DNA of 64,000 nucleotides, from the NCBI GenBank assembly GCA_035547755.1, contig DASZUG010000003.1, forward strand, positions 1-64,000. Reading direction: 5' to 3'. Both the position numbers and the translations under genes were made by a program. The DNA is from Mesorhizobium_L sp035547755. GTDB taxonomy: Bacteria > Pseudomonadota > Alphaproteobacteria > Rhizobiales > Rhizobiaceae. This document shows, in pieces, positions 1 to 8,489 of this stretch. Within the stretch, counting starts at the first letter, position 1. The number at the start of each line of letters is the position of its first letter. A model generated the notes under the pieces. It saw only the letters and a program-made list of their open reading frames with translations. It made no database searches and had not been told where the DNA came from.

Positions 1-151
1 GCCCGAGCCACCTCCCCCCGCTTCGCGGGTGGCGGATGGGCGCCGAGCCGGCGGCCAGGGCCTATCCTCTCCCTCACGAAGTGGGGGAGAGGTGTCCGCG
101 AAGCGGACGGAGAGGGGGTAGAAAAGCAAAAATTAACCCGAGTTGAGAGCC
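1..151. repeat. Dispersed repeat family A, copy 1 (left end outside window)
   Basis: Its right terminal inverted repeat is at 133-151 and matches, inverted and with one mismatch, the 19-bp consensus seen in the copies at 4668-4835 and 31023-31218. The interior from about 47 to 136 is nearly identical to 4729-4820. It contains a short perfect stem, GTCCGC-GAA-GCGGAC, and a longer stem around 68-92. The element ends 28 bp beyond the stop codon of the cyclopropane fatty acid synthase gene. It has no coding capacity. The left boundary lies outside the window. Confidence 0.8.
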
Positions 152-178
152 GTGCGAACGCGCCCGGCACGGCGACGG

Positions 179-1477
179 CTAATCCCGCTCCGACACCTTC
201 TTGGGACGCTTTGGTTTCGGCTGCGGGGCCGACCGGGCGACGATCCCATGCGCCATCTCATACATGGCAAGTGATTTTTCCGCCTTGTCGATATAGTTGC
301 GTGTCAGCGGCAGGACATCGTTCTTCTTTGCGATCTGGAGTTGGAAGATCACCATGTCCTGCCAGCGGAATGCCGCTTCCGAACCGGAGAGATAGAACTC
401 CCACATACGGCAGAAGCGCTCATCATAGATTTCCTTCGCCCTGTCGCGATTGGCGAGGAAACGTTCGCGCCAGTTCTTCAGCGTTTCGGCATAATGGATG
501 CGCAGGACCTCGATATCGGTAACGACAAGGCCGGTGCGCTCGATATGTGGCATGACCTCGGAGAGCGCGGGGATATAGCCTCCGGGGAAGATGTATTTGC
601 GGATAAAGGCATTGGTGGCAGAGGGCGGACCGCTGCGGCCGATATAGTGCAACAGCATGACGCCATCGGGCTTCAGCAGCGTCTTGCACTTGTCGAAAAA
701 GGTCCGGTAATAGTTGACGCCGACATGCTCGAACATGCCGACCGAGACGATGCGGTCGAAGCGTTCCGACAGGCTGCGATAATCCCTGATCTCGAAGTGG
801 ACGCGATTGTCGAGCCCCTCCGCATGAGCGCGCTCGGTCGCGACGGCATGCTGTTCCGTCGAAAGCGTGACGCCCAGGACATCGGCCTCGAAACTCTTGG
901 CGAGGTAGAGCGCCATGCCGCCCCAGCCGCAGCCGATGTCGAGCACGCTCTGGCCGGGTTTCATGCGCATCTTTGCCGCGATATGGCGTTTCTTCGCGAG
1001 TTGCGCCTCCTCGAGCGTCATGTCGGGCCGCTCGAAATAGGCGCAGGAATATTGCATGTCCTCGTCAAGGAAGAGCTTGTAGATATCTCCCGATAGATCG
1101 TAGTGGCGCTCGACATTGCGTTTCGCGCGCCGCGCCGTGTTGATCTGTTGCAGACCGCGAACGGCGACGCGCATGCCTTCCATCAGACGGGCGATTGCCG
1201 CGTCGGTGCCGCCTGGTCCCATATTGCCGTAGGCGAGGTGAAGGAAAGACAGGACGTCGCCTTCCACGAAGTCCAGTTCCTGATCCATATAGGCTTCAGC
1301 GAGCGCGAGAGTGGGATGAAGTGCGACGGCGCGTTCGGCCCGCGCCGTGTTGAACCTTATGTGGACAGGCGCCCCTTCACCATTGCCGAAATGGTGCGTC
1401 TTGCCGTCGGCGCCGGTAATTTTCAGGTTTCCAGTCTTGATAATGCGCTCGACAATGCGCCGCAGCAAAATATTCAT
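179..1477 (-). CDS. cfa: Cyclopropane-fatty-acyl-phospholipid synthase
   Basis: Predicted to methylenate unsaturated acyl chains of membrane phospholipids with S-adenosylmethionine, giving cyclopropane fatty acids that stiffen the membrane under acid or stationary-phase stress. The 432-residue product has the family's N-terminal lipid-binding part (about 1-120). The SAM-binding motif VLDIGCGWGG is at about 178-187, and the YSCAYF segment at 143-148 precedes it as in known CFA synthases. Length is normal for the alphaproteobacterial family. It is transcribed alone on the minus strand and separated from rplI upstream by a terminator. Related SAM-dependent fatty acid methyltransferases (for example UfaA or tuberculostearic acid enzymes) are less likely but share the fold. 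Confidence 0.93.
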   Translation of the reverse strand: MNILLRRIVERIIKTGNLKITGADGKTHHFGNGEGAPVHIRFNTARAERAVALHPTLALAEAYMDQELDFVEGDVLSFLHLAYGNMGPGGTDAAIARLMEGMRVAVRGLQQINTARRAKRNVERHYDLSGDIYKLFLDEDMQYSCAYFERPDMTLEEAQLAKKRHIAAKMRMKPGQSVLDIGCGWGGMALYLAKSFEADVLGVTLSTEQHAVATERAHAEGLDNRVHFEIRDYRSLSERFDRIVSVGMFEHVGVNYYRTFFDKCKTLLKPDGVMLLHYIGRSGPPSATNAFIRKYIFPGGYIPALSEVMPHIERTGLVVTDIEVLRIHYAETLKNWRERFLANRDRAKEIYDERFCRMWEFYLSGSEAAFRWQDMVIFQLQIAKKNDVLPLTRNYIDKAEKSLAMYEMAHGIVARSAPQPKPKRPKKVSERD

Positions 1478-1561
1478 GGCCGCTCACCCGGGAATTTTAA
1501 TCACATACGTTATTATGGTATTCTGCGACAAAAGGGACAGGTTTGAAAAGTTCAATCTGGC

Positions 1562-1593
1562 ACAAAAACGCCCGGGTCAAAAGCCCGGGCGTT
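1562..1593 (-). terminator. Rho-independent terminator of the rpsF-rpsR-rplI operon
   Basis: A perfect 10-bp stem (arms 1567-1576 and 1584-1593, both G+C rich) with a 7-base loop is followed, reading on the minus strand, by a run of T. It begins 26 bp after the rplI stop codon, the expected place for the operon end. Confidence 0.85.
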
Positions 1594-1618
1594 GGTCCAA
1601 CACGAGTGGTGCTTGCAA

Positions 1619-2209
1619 TCAGGCGCTCTGTTCGCCTTCTGCCTCGTCCTCTTCCGCATTCGGATCGAAGAAATTATCCGGCCGCGCGTTCTCGTTGATA
1701 TCCTCGCCGTAGATGGCCTCGGCTGAAGTCAGGTCCTCGCCGCGCGCCTGACGCTCTGCTTCCTCGGCGGAACGGGCGATATTGAGCGAGATCGTGACCT
1801 CGACTTCTGGGTGGAGCGCGATAGCGACATTGGTGACGCCGATCGTCTTGATGGGATGATTGAGCTCGACCTGGTTGCGGCTGACGGAAAACCCTTCCGC
1901 CGTGACCAGTTCGGAAATGTCGCGGGTCGACACCGAACCGTAGAGCTGCCCGGTCTCACCGGCGGAACGCACGATGATGAAGCTCTTGCCGTCGAGCTTT
2001 TCGGCGACGGCCTGGGCTTCGGACTTGCGCTCCAGGTTGCGGGCTTCGAGCTGGGCGCGCTGGCCTTCGAATTTCTGCTTGTTGGCCTCGTTGGCCCTGA
2101 GCGCCTTGCCCTGCGGCAGGAGGAAATTGCGCGCGAAACCGTCCTTCACCCTGACGGTGTCGCCCATCTGGCCGAGGCGGGAAATGCGTTCGAGAAGAAT
2201 GACTTCCAT
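1619..2209 (-). CDS. rplI: 50S ribosomal protein L9
   Basis: Large-subunit protein that binds 23S rRNA near the L1 stalk and helps keep reading frame. The N-terminal RNA-binding domain is clear (MEVILLERISRLGQMGDTV and the VKDGFARNFLLPQGKAL region). It is followed by a charged connecting helix (about 45-75) and the C-terminal domain. At 196 residues it is longer than the roughly 150 of E. coli because of an acidic C-terminal tail, which is common in alphaproteobacteria. It is the last gene of the rpsF-rpsR-rplI operon. Between rpsR and rplI there is a 213-bp gap with no ORF, where many bacteria carry a small membrane protein gene. Confidence 0.97.
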   Translation of the reverse strand: MEVILLERISRLGQMGDTVRVKDGFARNFLLPQGKALRANEANKQKFEGQRAQLEARNLERKSEAQAVAEKLDGKSFIIVRSAGETGQLYGSVSTRDISELVTAEGFSVSRNQVELNHPIKTIGVTNVAIALHPEVEVTISLNIARSAEEAERQARGEDLTSAEAIYGEDINENARPDNFFDPNAEEDEAEGEQSA

Positions 2210-2386
2210 TTTTTGTCTCCTTGATTGCCATAATCGGCTGGTGGGCTGGGAGACAGGCGGGAAGCGGCGACGGCGTATGCGTCTGAAAAGTTCGCTGTCC
2301 TGCCTGTCCGGCAGTTAGGGACGGCGCCTCTGCAGCCATCCCAGCCCGGGATTTTCATGACCTCGTCCGCGCCCGTCGCGGGGAGG

Positions 2387-2415
2387 GCCAGGCGGGCGCA
2401 AACCGCCCGCCTGGC
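2387..2415 (-). promoter_or_regulatory. Strong hairpin between rpsR and rplI
   Basis: A perfect 12-bp stem (2387-2398 with 2404-2415) and a 5-base loop start 8 bp after the rpsR stop codon on the minus strand. No T-run follows in that direction, so it is not a plain intrinsic terminator. It may protect the rpsF-rpsR messenger 3' end, or partly uncouple rplI expression. The rest of the 2210-2422 gap holds no ORF. Confidence 0.5.
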
Positions 2416-2422
2416 TTGATTC

Positions 2423-2671
2423 TTACTTCACCACATAGGGCAGGAGGCCCAGGAAACGCGCGCGCTTGATCGCCTTGGCGAGTTCGCGCTGCTTCTTCTG
2501 GCTGACCGCGGTGATGCGCGACGGCACGATCTTGCCGCGCTCTGAAATATAGCGTTGCAGAAGCCGCACGTCCTTGTAGTCGATGCGCGGTGCGTTGGCC
2601 CCGGAAAAGGGACAGGTCTTGCGCCGGCGATGGAAGGGACGCCGGGTCGGGATCTGGTTGATGTCGACCAT
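2423..2671 (-). CDS. rpsR: 30S ribosomal protein S18
   Basis: Small-subunit protein that pairs with S6 on the platform of the 30S subunit. The 82-residue product carries the family core: the IDYKDVRLLQRYISERGKI segment and the KKQRELAKAIKRARFLGLLP segment near the C-terminus. Length is standard. The start codon overlaps the rpsF stop by one base (TAATG), which implies translational coupling and the 1:1 output expected for S6 and S18. Confidence 0.98.
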   Translation of the reverse strand: MVDINQIPTRRPFHRRRKTCPFSGANAPRIDYKDVRLLQRYISERGKIVPSRITAVSQKKQRELAKAIKRARFLGLLPYVVK

Positions 2672-3108
2672 TAGAGTGCTCCTTCCTCGGCGGTTTCACG
2701 AGGGCGGCGCGGCCCACGGTCGTCGCGGTCGCGGCGCGGACCGCGATCGCCGAAGCGGTCGCCACGATCACCGCGGTCGTCGCGGTCGCGCTTCTGCAGC
2801 ATGGCCGACGGTCCTTCCTCATGCTTCTCCACCTTGAGGGTGAGGAAGCGGAGAACGTCCTCCGACAGGCCCTGCTGGCGCTCCAATTCCTTGACGGCGG
2901 CGGCGGGCGCCGTGATGTCCATCAGGGTGTAATAGGCCTTGCGGTTTTTCTTGATGCGGTAGGTCAGGGATTTCAGTCCCCAATTCTCGACCCGGCCGAC
3001 GGAGCCCCCGGCAGCTTCGATGACGCCCTTGTACTGTTCGACGAGCGCATCGACCTGCGGCTGGCTGAGATCCTGCCGGGCAAGAAACACATGTTCATAA
3101 AGAGCCAT
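2671..3108 (-). CDS. rpsF: 30S ribosomal protein S6
   Basis: Small-subunit protein that binds 16S rRNA together with S18. The ferredoxin-like S6 domain fills residues 1-95 (MALYEHVFLARQDLSQPQVD onward, with YRIKKNRKAYY). A C-terminal tail of about 45 residues follows. It is built from Arg-Asp-Gly repeats (RGDRGD and RRDRDDRG units) and the encoding DNA is itself repetitive. Such tails are frequent in alphaproteobacterial S6 and make the protein about 145 residues, against roughly 100 for the core alone. First gene of the operon. Confidence 0.97.
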   Translation of the reverse strand: MALYEHVFLARQDLSQPQVDALVEQYKGVIEAAGGSVGRVENWGLKSLTYRIKKNRKAYYTLMDITAPAAAVKELERQQGLSEDVLRFLTLKVEKHEEGPSAMLQKRDRDDRGDRGDRFGDRGPRRDRDDRGPRRPRETAEEGAL

Positions 3109-3323
3109 AGTCTTGCCTTTCTTCTACTCCTGCGCGGCGCCCGGCGGCTAAGCCCCTGCGACTTCTCCATGCCGCCGAAGCGGCGCAGAAAGGCGCGTTC
3201 GAGACGGTCGAGAGCGGAGACACGGGAGGCGGAAGCACATCCGGCTTCACGACGAAGGAAATTCCGTTCGGGAAAACCTCCGGCCCTCCGTTCAGCCCCC
3301 AGCTGGGACCGGCAGATGGCGGC

Positions 3324-3351
3324 GATATACAGTTTTCCGCTGGAAACGCAA
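3324..3351 (-). promoter_or_regulatory. Candidate promoter of the rpsF operon
   Basis: Reading the minus strand, TTGCGT (3346-3351), a 16-base spacer and TATATC (3324-3329) resemble a sigma-70-type promoter. It would give an rpsF leader of about 210 bases, long enough to hold an S6:S18 autoregulatory structure, though none was proved. It lies in the 363-bp divergent gap 3109-3471 between rpsF and the M20 gene. That gap shows no convincing ORF. Confidence 0.4.
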
Positions 3352-3471
3352 GGGAGCGAAACGAATTTGCTTGCGCATAGAAGCAGCGGCGGGATTGCCG
3401 TTGCGATCTCTTTATACCAGTGTGCGGCGCCTCTCGGTCATCTCCGCTTCAGCGAAACAGAAGGAAATGCC

Positions 3472-4641
3472 ATGCCTATCGTCAATCGCATCGCCGAATT
3501 CCACAAGGATGTGACGGAGTGGCGGCGCGATATCCATGCACATCCGGAACTCCTGTTCGACGTCCACCGCACCGCCGCGCTGGTCGCCGAGAAACTGAAG
3601 GAATTCGGCGTCGATGAGATCGTCACGGGGATTGGCCGCACCGGCGTGGTCGGCGTGATCAGGGGACGGAAATCGAACAGCGGCAAGGCTATCGGCTTGC
3701 GCGCCGATATGGACGCCCTGCCGATCACCGAAATAGTGGACCGGCCCTATAAATCGAAAAACGAAGGTCTCATGCATGCCTGCGGCCATGATGGCCATAC
3801 CGCCATGCTGCTGGGGGCCGCACGCTATCTCGCCGAGACGCGCAATTTCGACGGCACGGCGGTCGTGATTTTCCAGCCGGCGGAAGAAGGCGGCGGTGGC
3901 GGCCGCGAGATGGTGGAAGAGGGGATGATGGAGCGCTTCGGCGTGACGGAGGTCTATGGCATGCACAACACGCCCGGCCTGCCGGTCGGGACCTTCGCCA
4001 TCCGCCCTGGCTCCATGATGGCGGCGGCCGATATGTTCTATATCGATATCCAGGGTTTGGGCGGCCACGCCGCGCGTCCCCATCGCTGCATCGACAGCGC
4101 CTTTGTCGGGGCTAACATGATGATGGCGCTGAATTCGATCGTGTCGCGCAGCGTCGATCCGATCCAGTCGGCCGTGGTCTCGGTGACGACGTTTCACGCC
4201 GGCGACGCCCATAACGTGATCCCGCAGACGGCGCGGCTCACCGGCACGGTGCGCACCCTGTCGAGCCAGACGCGCGATCACATCGAGAAAAGGTTGCACG
4301 AGGTCGTCGAGCACACGGCCGCCGCTTTCGGCGCGAAAGCCACGCTCGATTATCAGCGGCACTATCCGGTGCTGTCCAACCATCCTGAGCAGACCATGTT
4401 CGCCGCCGCCGTCGCGAGCGAGATTTCCGGCAAGGAGAATGTGGACGTCAACACCCCGCCATCGATGGGCGGCGAGGATTTTTCCTTCATGCTGCAGGCA
4501 AGGCCGGGCGCCATGATCCGGCTTGGCCAGGGCAACACGCGCGACCTCCACCACCCGGAATACGATTTCAACGACGAGATCATCCCGATCGGCTGCTCCT
4601 TCTGGGTGCGTCTCGTGGAAACAGCCATGCCGGCAAACTGA
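3472..4641 (+). CDS. M20 family amidohydrolase (hippurate hydrolase-like)
   Basis: Predicted zinc-dependent hydrolase of N-acyl amino acids or similar amides in the cytoplasm. The start at 3472 is chosen because an AAGGAA site lies just upstream and the next residues begin the family domain. An upstream extension is possible by frame but has no family features. The 389-residue product shows the metal-binding motifs RADMDALP (about 78-85), HACGHDGH (102-109), PAEEGGGG (about 136-143) and a C-terminal GGEDFSFM. These match the M20D subgroup (HipO, IAA-amino acid hydrolases). Its substrate cannot be read from the sequence. It stands alone, with repeat A copy 2 starting 26 bp after its stop. Confidence 0.88.
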   Translation: MPIVNRIAEFHKDVTEWRRDIHAHPELLFDVHRTAALVAEKLKEFGVDEIVTGIGRTGVVGVIRGRKSNSGKAIGLRADMDALPITEIVDRPYKSKNEGLMHACGHDGHTAMLLGAARYLAETRNFDGTAVVIFQPAEEGGGGGREMVEEGMMERFGVTEVYGMHNTPGLPVGTFAIRPGSMMAAADMFYIDIQGLGGHAARPHRCIDSAFVGANMMMALNSIVSRSVDPIQSAVVSVTTFHAGDAHNVIPQTARLTGTVRTLSSQTRDHIEKRLHEVVEHTAAAFGAKATLDYQRHYPVLSNHPEQTMFAAAVASEISGKENVDVNTPPSMGGEDFSFMLQARPGAMIRLGQGNTRDLHHPEYDFNDEIIPIGCSFWVRLVETAMPAN

Positions 4642-4667
4642 ATGGATCGGCCGCCTTCCGGCTTGAC

Positions 4668-4835
4668 GGCTGTGAACTCGGGTTAACAGACTATTATCCC
4701 CCCTCCGTCTCGGGCGAAGCCTGTCTCGGGCCGGCGGCCAGGGCCTATCCTCTCCCTCACGAAGTGGGGGAGAGGTGTCCGCGAAGCGGACGGAGAGGGG
4801 GGTAGAAAAGCAAAAATTAACGCGAGTTCAGAGCC
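4668..4835. repeat. Dispersed repeat family A, copy 2 (complete, 168 bp)
   Basis: Terminal inverted repeats of 19 bp lie at 4668-4686 and 4817-4835 and pair with two mismatches. The interior contains GTCCGC-GAA-GCGGAC and a larger stem around 4750-4777, so the transcript would fold on either strand. It is nearly identical to copy 1 over about 90 bp. No ORF and no obvious target-site duplication. It resembles a miniature inverted-repeat element. Confidence 0.85.
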
Positions 4836-4913
4836 GCCTTCTGGCTTTGCCGCCCTTGACTTGGAAGCCGTTCCTGCGCAACAGGCAGGCAAATTTGGCT
4901 GAGGAGAGCCGGT

Positions 4914-5855
4914 ATGGCGGTCGCTTTTACATTTCCAGGGCAGGGGAGCCAGTCGGTCGGCATGGGGAAGGATCTCGCCGACGCTTTTCCGGAGGCGCGC
5001 GCCGTCTTCCAGGAAGTGGATGACGCGCTCGGCGAGAAACTGTCCTCGCTCATCTGGGAAGGTCCGGAGGAGAAGCTCACCCTGACCGCGAATCAGCAGC
5101 CGGCGCTGATGGCGGTCTCGATCGCCGTGGTAAGGGTACTCGAAGCGCGCGGCGTCTCCCTCAAGGACAAGATCGCATATGTCGCCGGCCATTCGCTCGG
5201 TGAATATTCGGCGCTCTGTGCCGCGGGAACGTTCTCCCTTGCGGATACCGCCAGGCTGCTCCGCATTCGCGGCAATGCGATGCAGGCGGCGGTGCCGGTC
5301 GGCAAGGGCGCCATGGCCGCTATTCTGGGCCTGGACCAAGACGACGTGGAAGCGGCCTGCGCCGAGGCTTCGGCATCCGGCCCCTGCCAGATCGCCAACG
5401 ACAATGGCGGCGGGCAGATCGTTATTTCCGGAGCGAAGGAAGCGGTGGAACACGCCGCGCGGCTGGCGATGGAAAAAGGCGCGAAGCGGGCCATCATGCT
5501 GCCGGTTTCCGCGCCCTTCCATTCGGCGCTGATGCAGCCCGCGGCCGACGCCATGCGCGAGGCGCTTGCAAACGTTTCCATGCAGCCGCCGGTGATGCCG
5601 GTCGTCGCCAATGTGACCGTCACGCCGCTCACCGATCCCAAAGAGATCGCCGCCCGCCTTGTCGAACAGGTAACGGGCCGCGTTCGCTGGCGTGAAACGG
5701 TGGAATGGTTCGGGGGGCAGGGTATTTCCACGCTTTACGAGATCGGGGCCGGGAAGGTACTTTCCGGGCTGGCGCGCCGCATCAACCGCGATATCACGAC
5801 GGTGTCCGTCGGCGCACCGGCCGATGTCGAAACGGCTCTCGCGTCGCTTGCCTGA
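4914..5855 (+). CDS. fabD: Malonyl-CoA:ACP S-malonyltransferase
   Basis: Transfers malonyl groups from CoA to acyl carrier protein to feed fatty acid elongation. The 313-residue product has the N-terminal FPGQGSQ motif and the active-site GHSLGEYSA with Ser94. A conserved APFHSALM segment supplies the partner His, and the ANVTVTPL region follows. Length is standard. The start is supported by a purine-rich site (GAGAGCC) just upstream. It leads the fabD-fabG-acpP-fabF block, with fabG starting 34 bp after its stop. Confidence 0.97.
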   Translation: MAVAFTFPGQGSQSVGMGKDLADAFPEARAVFQEVDDALGEKLSSLIWEGPEEKLTLTANQQPALMAVSIAVVRVLEARGVSLKDKIAYVAGHSLGEYSALCAAGTFSLADTARLLRIRGNAMQAAVPVGKGAMAAILGLDQDDVEAACAEASASGPCQIANDNGGGQIVISGAKEAVEHAARLAMEKGAKRAIMLPVSAPFHSALMQPAADAMREALANVSMQPPVMPVVANVTVTPLTDPKEIAARLVEQVTGRVRWRETVEWFGGQGISTLYEIGAGKVLSGLARRINRDITTVSVGAPADVETALASLA

Positions 5856-5889
5856 TCGAAGAGGGCGGGGCGCCGAAAGGACGGATTTC

Positions 5890-6627
5890 ATGTTTGAACT
5901 GACTGGCCGCAAGGCACTCGTCACCGGTGCATCCGGTGGCATCGGCGAAGCGATCGCGCGGACGCTTCACGCCCAGGGCGCCATCGTCGGCCTGCACGGC
6001 ACGCGCGTCGAGCGGCTCGACGCGGTTGCCGCCGATCTTGGCGACCGGGTCAAGGTTTTTGCCGCCGATCTTTCCGACAGGGAAGCGGTGAAGGCGCTCG
6101 GCCAGAAGGCGGAGACGGAACTGGAGGGCGTCGATATCCTGGTCAACAATGCCGGCATCACGCGTGACGGACTTTTCGTGCGCATGTCCGATGCGGATTG
6201 GGACGACGTCATCGCCGTCAATCTCTCCTCCGTCTTCAGACTGACGCGGGAATTGACGCATCCGATGATGCGCCGGCGTTTTGGCCGCATCATCAACATC
6301 ACCTCCGTTGTCGGCGTTACCGGCAATCCCGGCCAGACCAATTACAGCGCCTCGAAGGCGGGCATGATCGGCTTCACCAAATCGTTGGCGCAGGAGATCG
6401 CTTCGCGCAATGTGACGGTCAACTGCATCGCGCCCGGCTTCGTCGAATCGGCCATGACCGACAAGCTGAACGAAAAGCAGAAAGAGGCGATCATGGGCGC
6501 CATCCCGATGAAGCGGATGGGAACGGGCGCGGAAATCGCATCCGCCGCCGTCTTCCTGGCGTCGCAGGAAGCAGGCTATGTCACCGGCCAGACCATTCAT
6601 GTGAATGGCGGCATGGCGATGATCTGA
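5890..6627 (+). CDS. fabG: 3-oxoacyl-[ACP] reductase
   Basis: NADPH-dependent reduction of 3-oxoacyl-ACP in the elongation cycle. It is a short-chain dehydrogenase of 245 residues. Visible features are the cofactor motif TGASGGIG (12-19), NNAG (86-89), and the catalytic Ser139, Tyr152 and Lys156 in the YSASK motif. The start at 5890 is preferred because the family begins right there (MFELTGRKALVTG); upstream in-frame sequence overlaps fabD and has no family match. Context between fabD and acpP makes the FabG assignment firm against other short-chain dehydrogenases. Confidence 0.96.
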   Translation: MFELTGRKALVTGASGGIGEAIARTLHAQGAIVGLHGTRVERLDAVAADLGDRVKVFAADLSDREAVKALGQKAETELEGVDILVNNAGITRDGLFVRMSDADWDDVIAVNLSSVFRLTRELTHPMMRRRFGRIINITSVVGVTGNPGQTNYSASKAGMIGFTKSLAQEIASRNVTVNCIAPGFVESAMTDKLNEKQKEAIMGAIPMKRMGTGAEIASAAVFLASQEAGYVTGQTIHVNGGMAMI

Positions 6628-6798
6628 GGGCAAAACGAGTGGCTTTTTAGCCTTGGACGGCCCTGCTCTTCATGCTATCCGCGCTAGGGTGAGGAGAAAC
6701 GCGGTATCTGTCGGGAGCACTTTCCATCTTCGCCGCCGTGCCGGCGACGCCTTGGAGCGCGCCGCACTTCCTGTTGGGCGTGTCACATTTCAGCTTGA

Positions 6799-6820
6799 TT
6801 AGCGGCAAACCTGCCGCTAA
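6799..6820 (+). promoter_or_regulatory. Hairpin in the acpP leader
   Basis: A perfect 9-bp stem with a 4-base loop (AACC) lies 34 bp upstream of the acpP start, within the 227-bp fabG-acpP gap. No T-run follows, so it is not an intrinsic terminator. A 5' stability stem or processing site would fit the need for far more acpP than fabG product. A TTGGGC box at about 6775-6780 with GATTAG 17 bases later could be a weak promoter just before it. Confidence 0.45.
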
Positions 6821-6854
6821 CGAGAACCAACCAAACACCAGATCGAGGTTCCAA

Positions 6855-7091
6855 ATGAGCGATACCGCAGAACGCGTCAAGAAAATCGTCGTCGAGCATC
6901 TTGGCGTCGATGCCGATAAAGTTACGGAGTCCGCGAGCTTTATCGACGATCTGGGCGCAGACAGCCTTGATACTGTCGAACTCGTCATGGCCTTCGAGGA
7001 AGAATTCGGCGTCGAGATTCCCGATGACGCGGCGGAGACCATCCTGACTGTGGGCGATGCCGTGAAATATATCGACAAGGCGTCTGCCTGA
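6855..7091 (+). CDS. acpP: Acyl carrier protein
   Basis: Small acidic carrier that holds growing acyl chains on a phosphopantetheine arm. The 78-residue product has the DSLDTVELVM helix with the modified Ser37, and the length and acidity are typical. The start at 6855 follows from the conserved MSDTAERVKKIVVEHLG opening. The longer upstream frame is leader sequence. It lies between fabG and fabF, as in most alphaproteobacteria. Confidence 0.98.
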   Translation: MSDTAERVKKIVVEHLGVDADKVTESASFIDDLGADSLDTVELVMAFEEEFGVEIPDDAAETILTVGDAVKYIDKASA

Positions 7092-7149
7092 TCGGTTGCA
7101 ACGCCCGTAATGTCGTTCGGCAAGCGCCTGAAACGGGGGAGAGCCTGAG

Positions 7150-8412
7150 ATGCGACGCGTCGTCGTCACCGGCATGGGCCTCGTCTCCCCCCTTGGCGTG
7201 GGAGTCGAGCACAGTTGGAAGATGCTTCTCGCCGGTAAAAGCGGCGCGAAGCGGGTGGACACGTTTAATGTCGAGGACATGGCGTGCAAGATCGCCTGCG
7301 TCGTGCCGCGCGGCGACGGCTCCGATGGCTCCTTGAACATTGACAATTTCCTTGAGCCGAAAGAGCAGCGCAAGATCGGCGATTTCATCGCCTATGGTAT
7401 CGTCGCGGCCGATCTGGCGCTTGATGATGCTGGGTGGCACCCGACCTCGACGGAAGACCAGAACCGCACCGGCGTGATGATCGGCTCGGGCATTGGCGGC
7501 ATCGAGGGCATTTCCGACAGCGCGATCACCTTGTACGAACGCGGCCCCCGCCGCGTTTCCCCGTTCTTCATCCCCGGCAACATCATCAATCTCGTGTCGG
7601 GCCAGGTCTCGATCCGGCATAAGCTGAAGGGGCCGAACCATTCGGTGGTCACCGCCTGCTCCACTGGGGCGCATGCGATCGGCGATGCCGCGCGCCTCAT
7701 CATCTTCGGCGATGCCGACGTGATGGTGGCCGGCGGAGCGGAATCGCCCATCGGCCGTCTCGCGCTCGCCGGTTTCTCCGCCTGCAAGGCGTTGTCCACT
7801 TCTTATAACGATACACCGCAAAAAGCTTCGCGGCCCTATGATCGCGATCGCGACGGTTTCGTCATGGGTGAGGGGGCCGGCGTCCTCATTCTCGAGGAGC
7901 TTGAGCACGCAAAGGCGCGCGGCGCCAAGATCTATGCAGAGATAACCGGCTATGGACTGTCGGGCGACGCCTTCCACATCACCGCTCCCGCCGAAGACGG
8001 CGATGGCGCGTTCCGCTGTATGTCGGCAGCGCTCAAGCGCGCCGGCTTGACGCCTTCCGATATCGACTACATCAACGCGCATGGTACCTCGACCATGGCC
8101 GACACGATCGAATTGGCGGCTGTGGAACGCCTCGTTGGCAATGCCGCTTCGAAGGTATCCATGTCGTCGACCAAATCGTCCATCGGCCATCTTCTTGGCG
8201 CCGCGGGCGCTGCCGAGGCCATCTTCTCCATTCTGGCGATACGCGACAATGTCGCGCCGGCTACGCTGAACCTCGACAATCCGTCGGTCGAAACCGCCAT
8301 CGATCTGGTTCCGCACAAGCCGCGCGAGCGCAGGATCGATGCGGCCTTGTCGAATTCATTCGGTTTTGGTGGAACGAACGCGTCCCTCATTTTCCAACGT
8401 TACAGTGCGTGA
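7150..8412 (+). CDS. fabF: 3-oxoacyl-[ACP] synthase II (beta-ketoacyl-ACP synthase)
   Basis: Condenses malonyl-ACP with acyl-ACP in fatty acid elongation. The 420-residue thiolase-fold enzyme shows Cys170 in VTACSTGAHAIGD. The two catalytic His are in NAHGTST (about 311) and SSIGHLLGAAG (about 347), and a glycine-rich FGFGGTNAS motif closes the C-terminus. An AUG with an upstream GGGGGAGAG site sets the start. It follows acpP by 58 bp and is followed by mltG. Confidence 0.97.
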   Translation: MRRVVVTGMGLVSPLGVGVEHSWKMLLAGKSGAKRVDTFNVEDMACKIACVVPRGDGSDGSLNIDNFLEPKEQRKIGDFIAYGIVAADLALDDAGWHPTSTEDQNRTGVMIGSGIGGIEGISDSAITLYERGPRRVSPFFIPGNIINLVSGQVSIRHKLKGPNHSVVTACSTGAHAIGDAARLIIFGDADVMVAGGAESPIGRLALAGFSACKALSTSYNDTPQKASRPYDRDRDGFVMGEGAGVLILEELEHAKARGAKIYAEITGYGLSGDAFHITAPAEDGDGAFRCMSAALKRAGLTPSDIDYINAHGTSTMADTIELAAVERLVGNAASKVSMSSTKSSIGHLLGAAGAAEAIFSILAIRDNVAPATLNLDNPSVETAIDLVPHKPRERRIDAALSNSFGFGGTNASLIFQRYSA

Positions 8413-8489
8413 CGGCGCATTTCGCGTCAATTTAGCCATATTCCCTCTTACGTTCAGGGCCGGCAACGAAGAGGCACGCTCAGACTGAA

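Noticed and set aside
2671..2820. Short tandem repeats (CGCGGTCGTCGCGGTCGCG type) as a possible non-coding repeat
   Set aside because: They encode the Arg-Asp-Gly tail of ribosomal protein S6 and are explained by it.
2821..3471. 217-residue in-frame extension of the M20 hydrolase, antisense to rpsF in part
   Set aside because: No family similarity in the extension; the good ribosome site and domain opening are at 3472.
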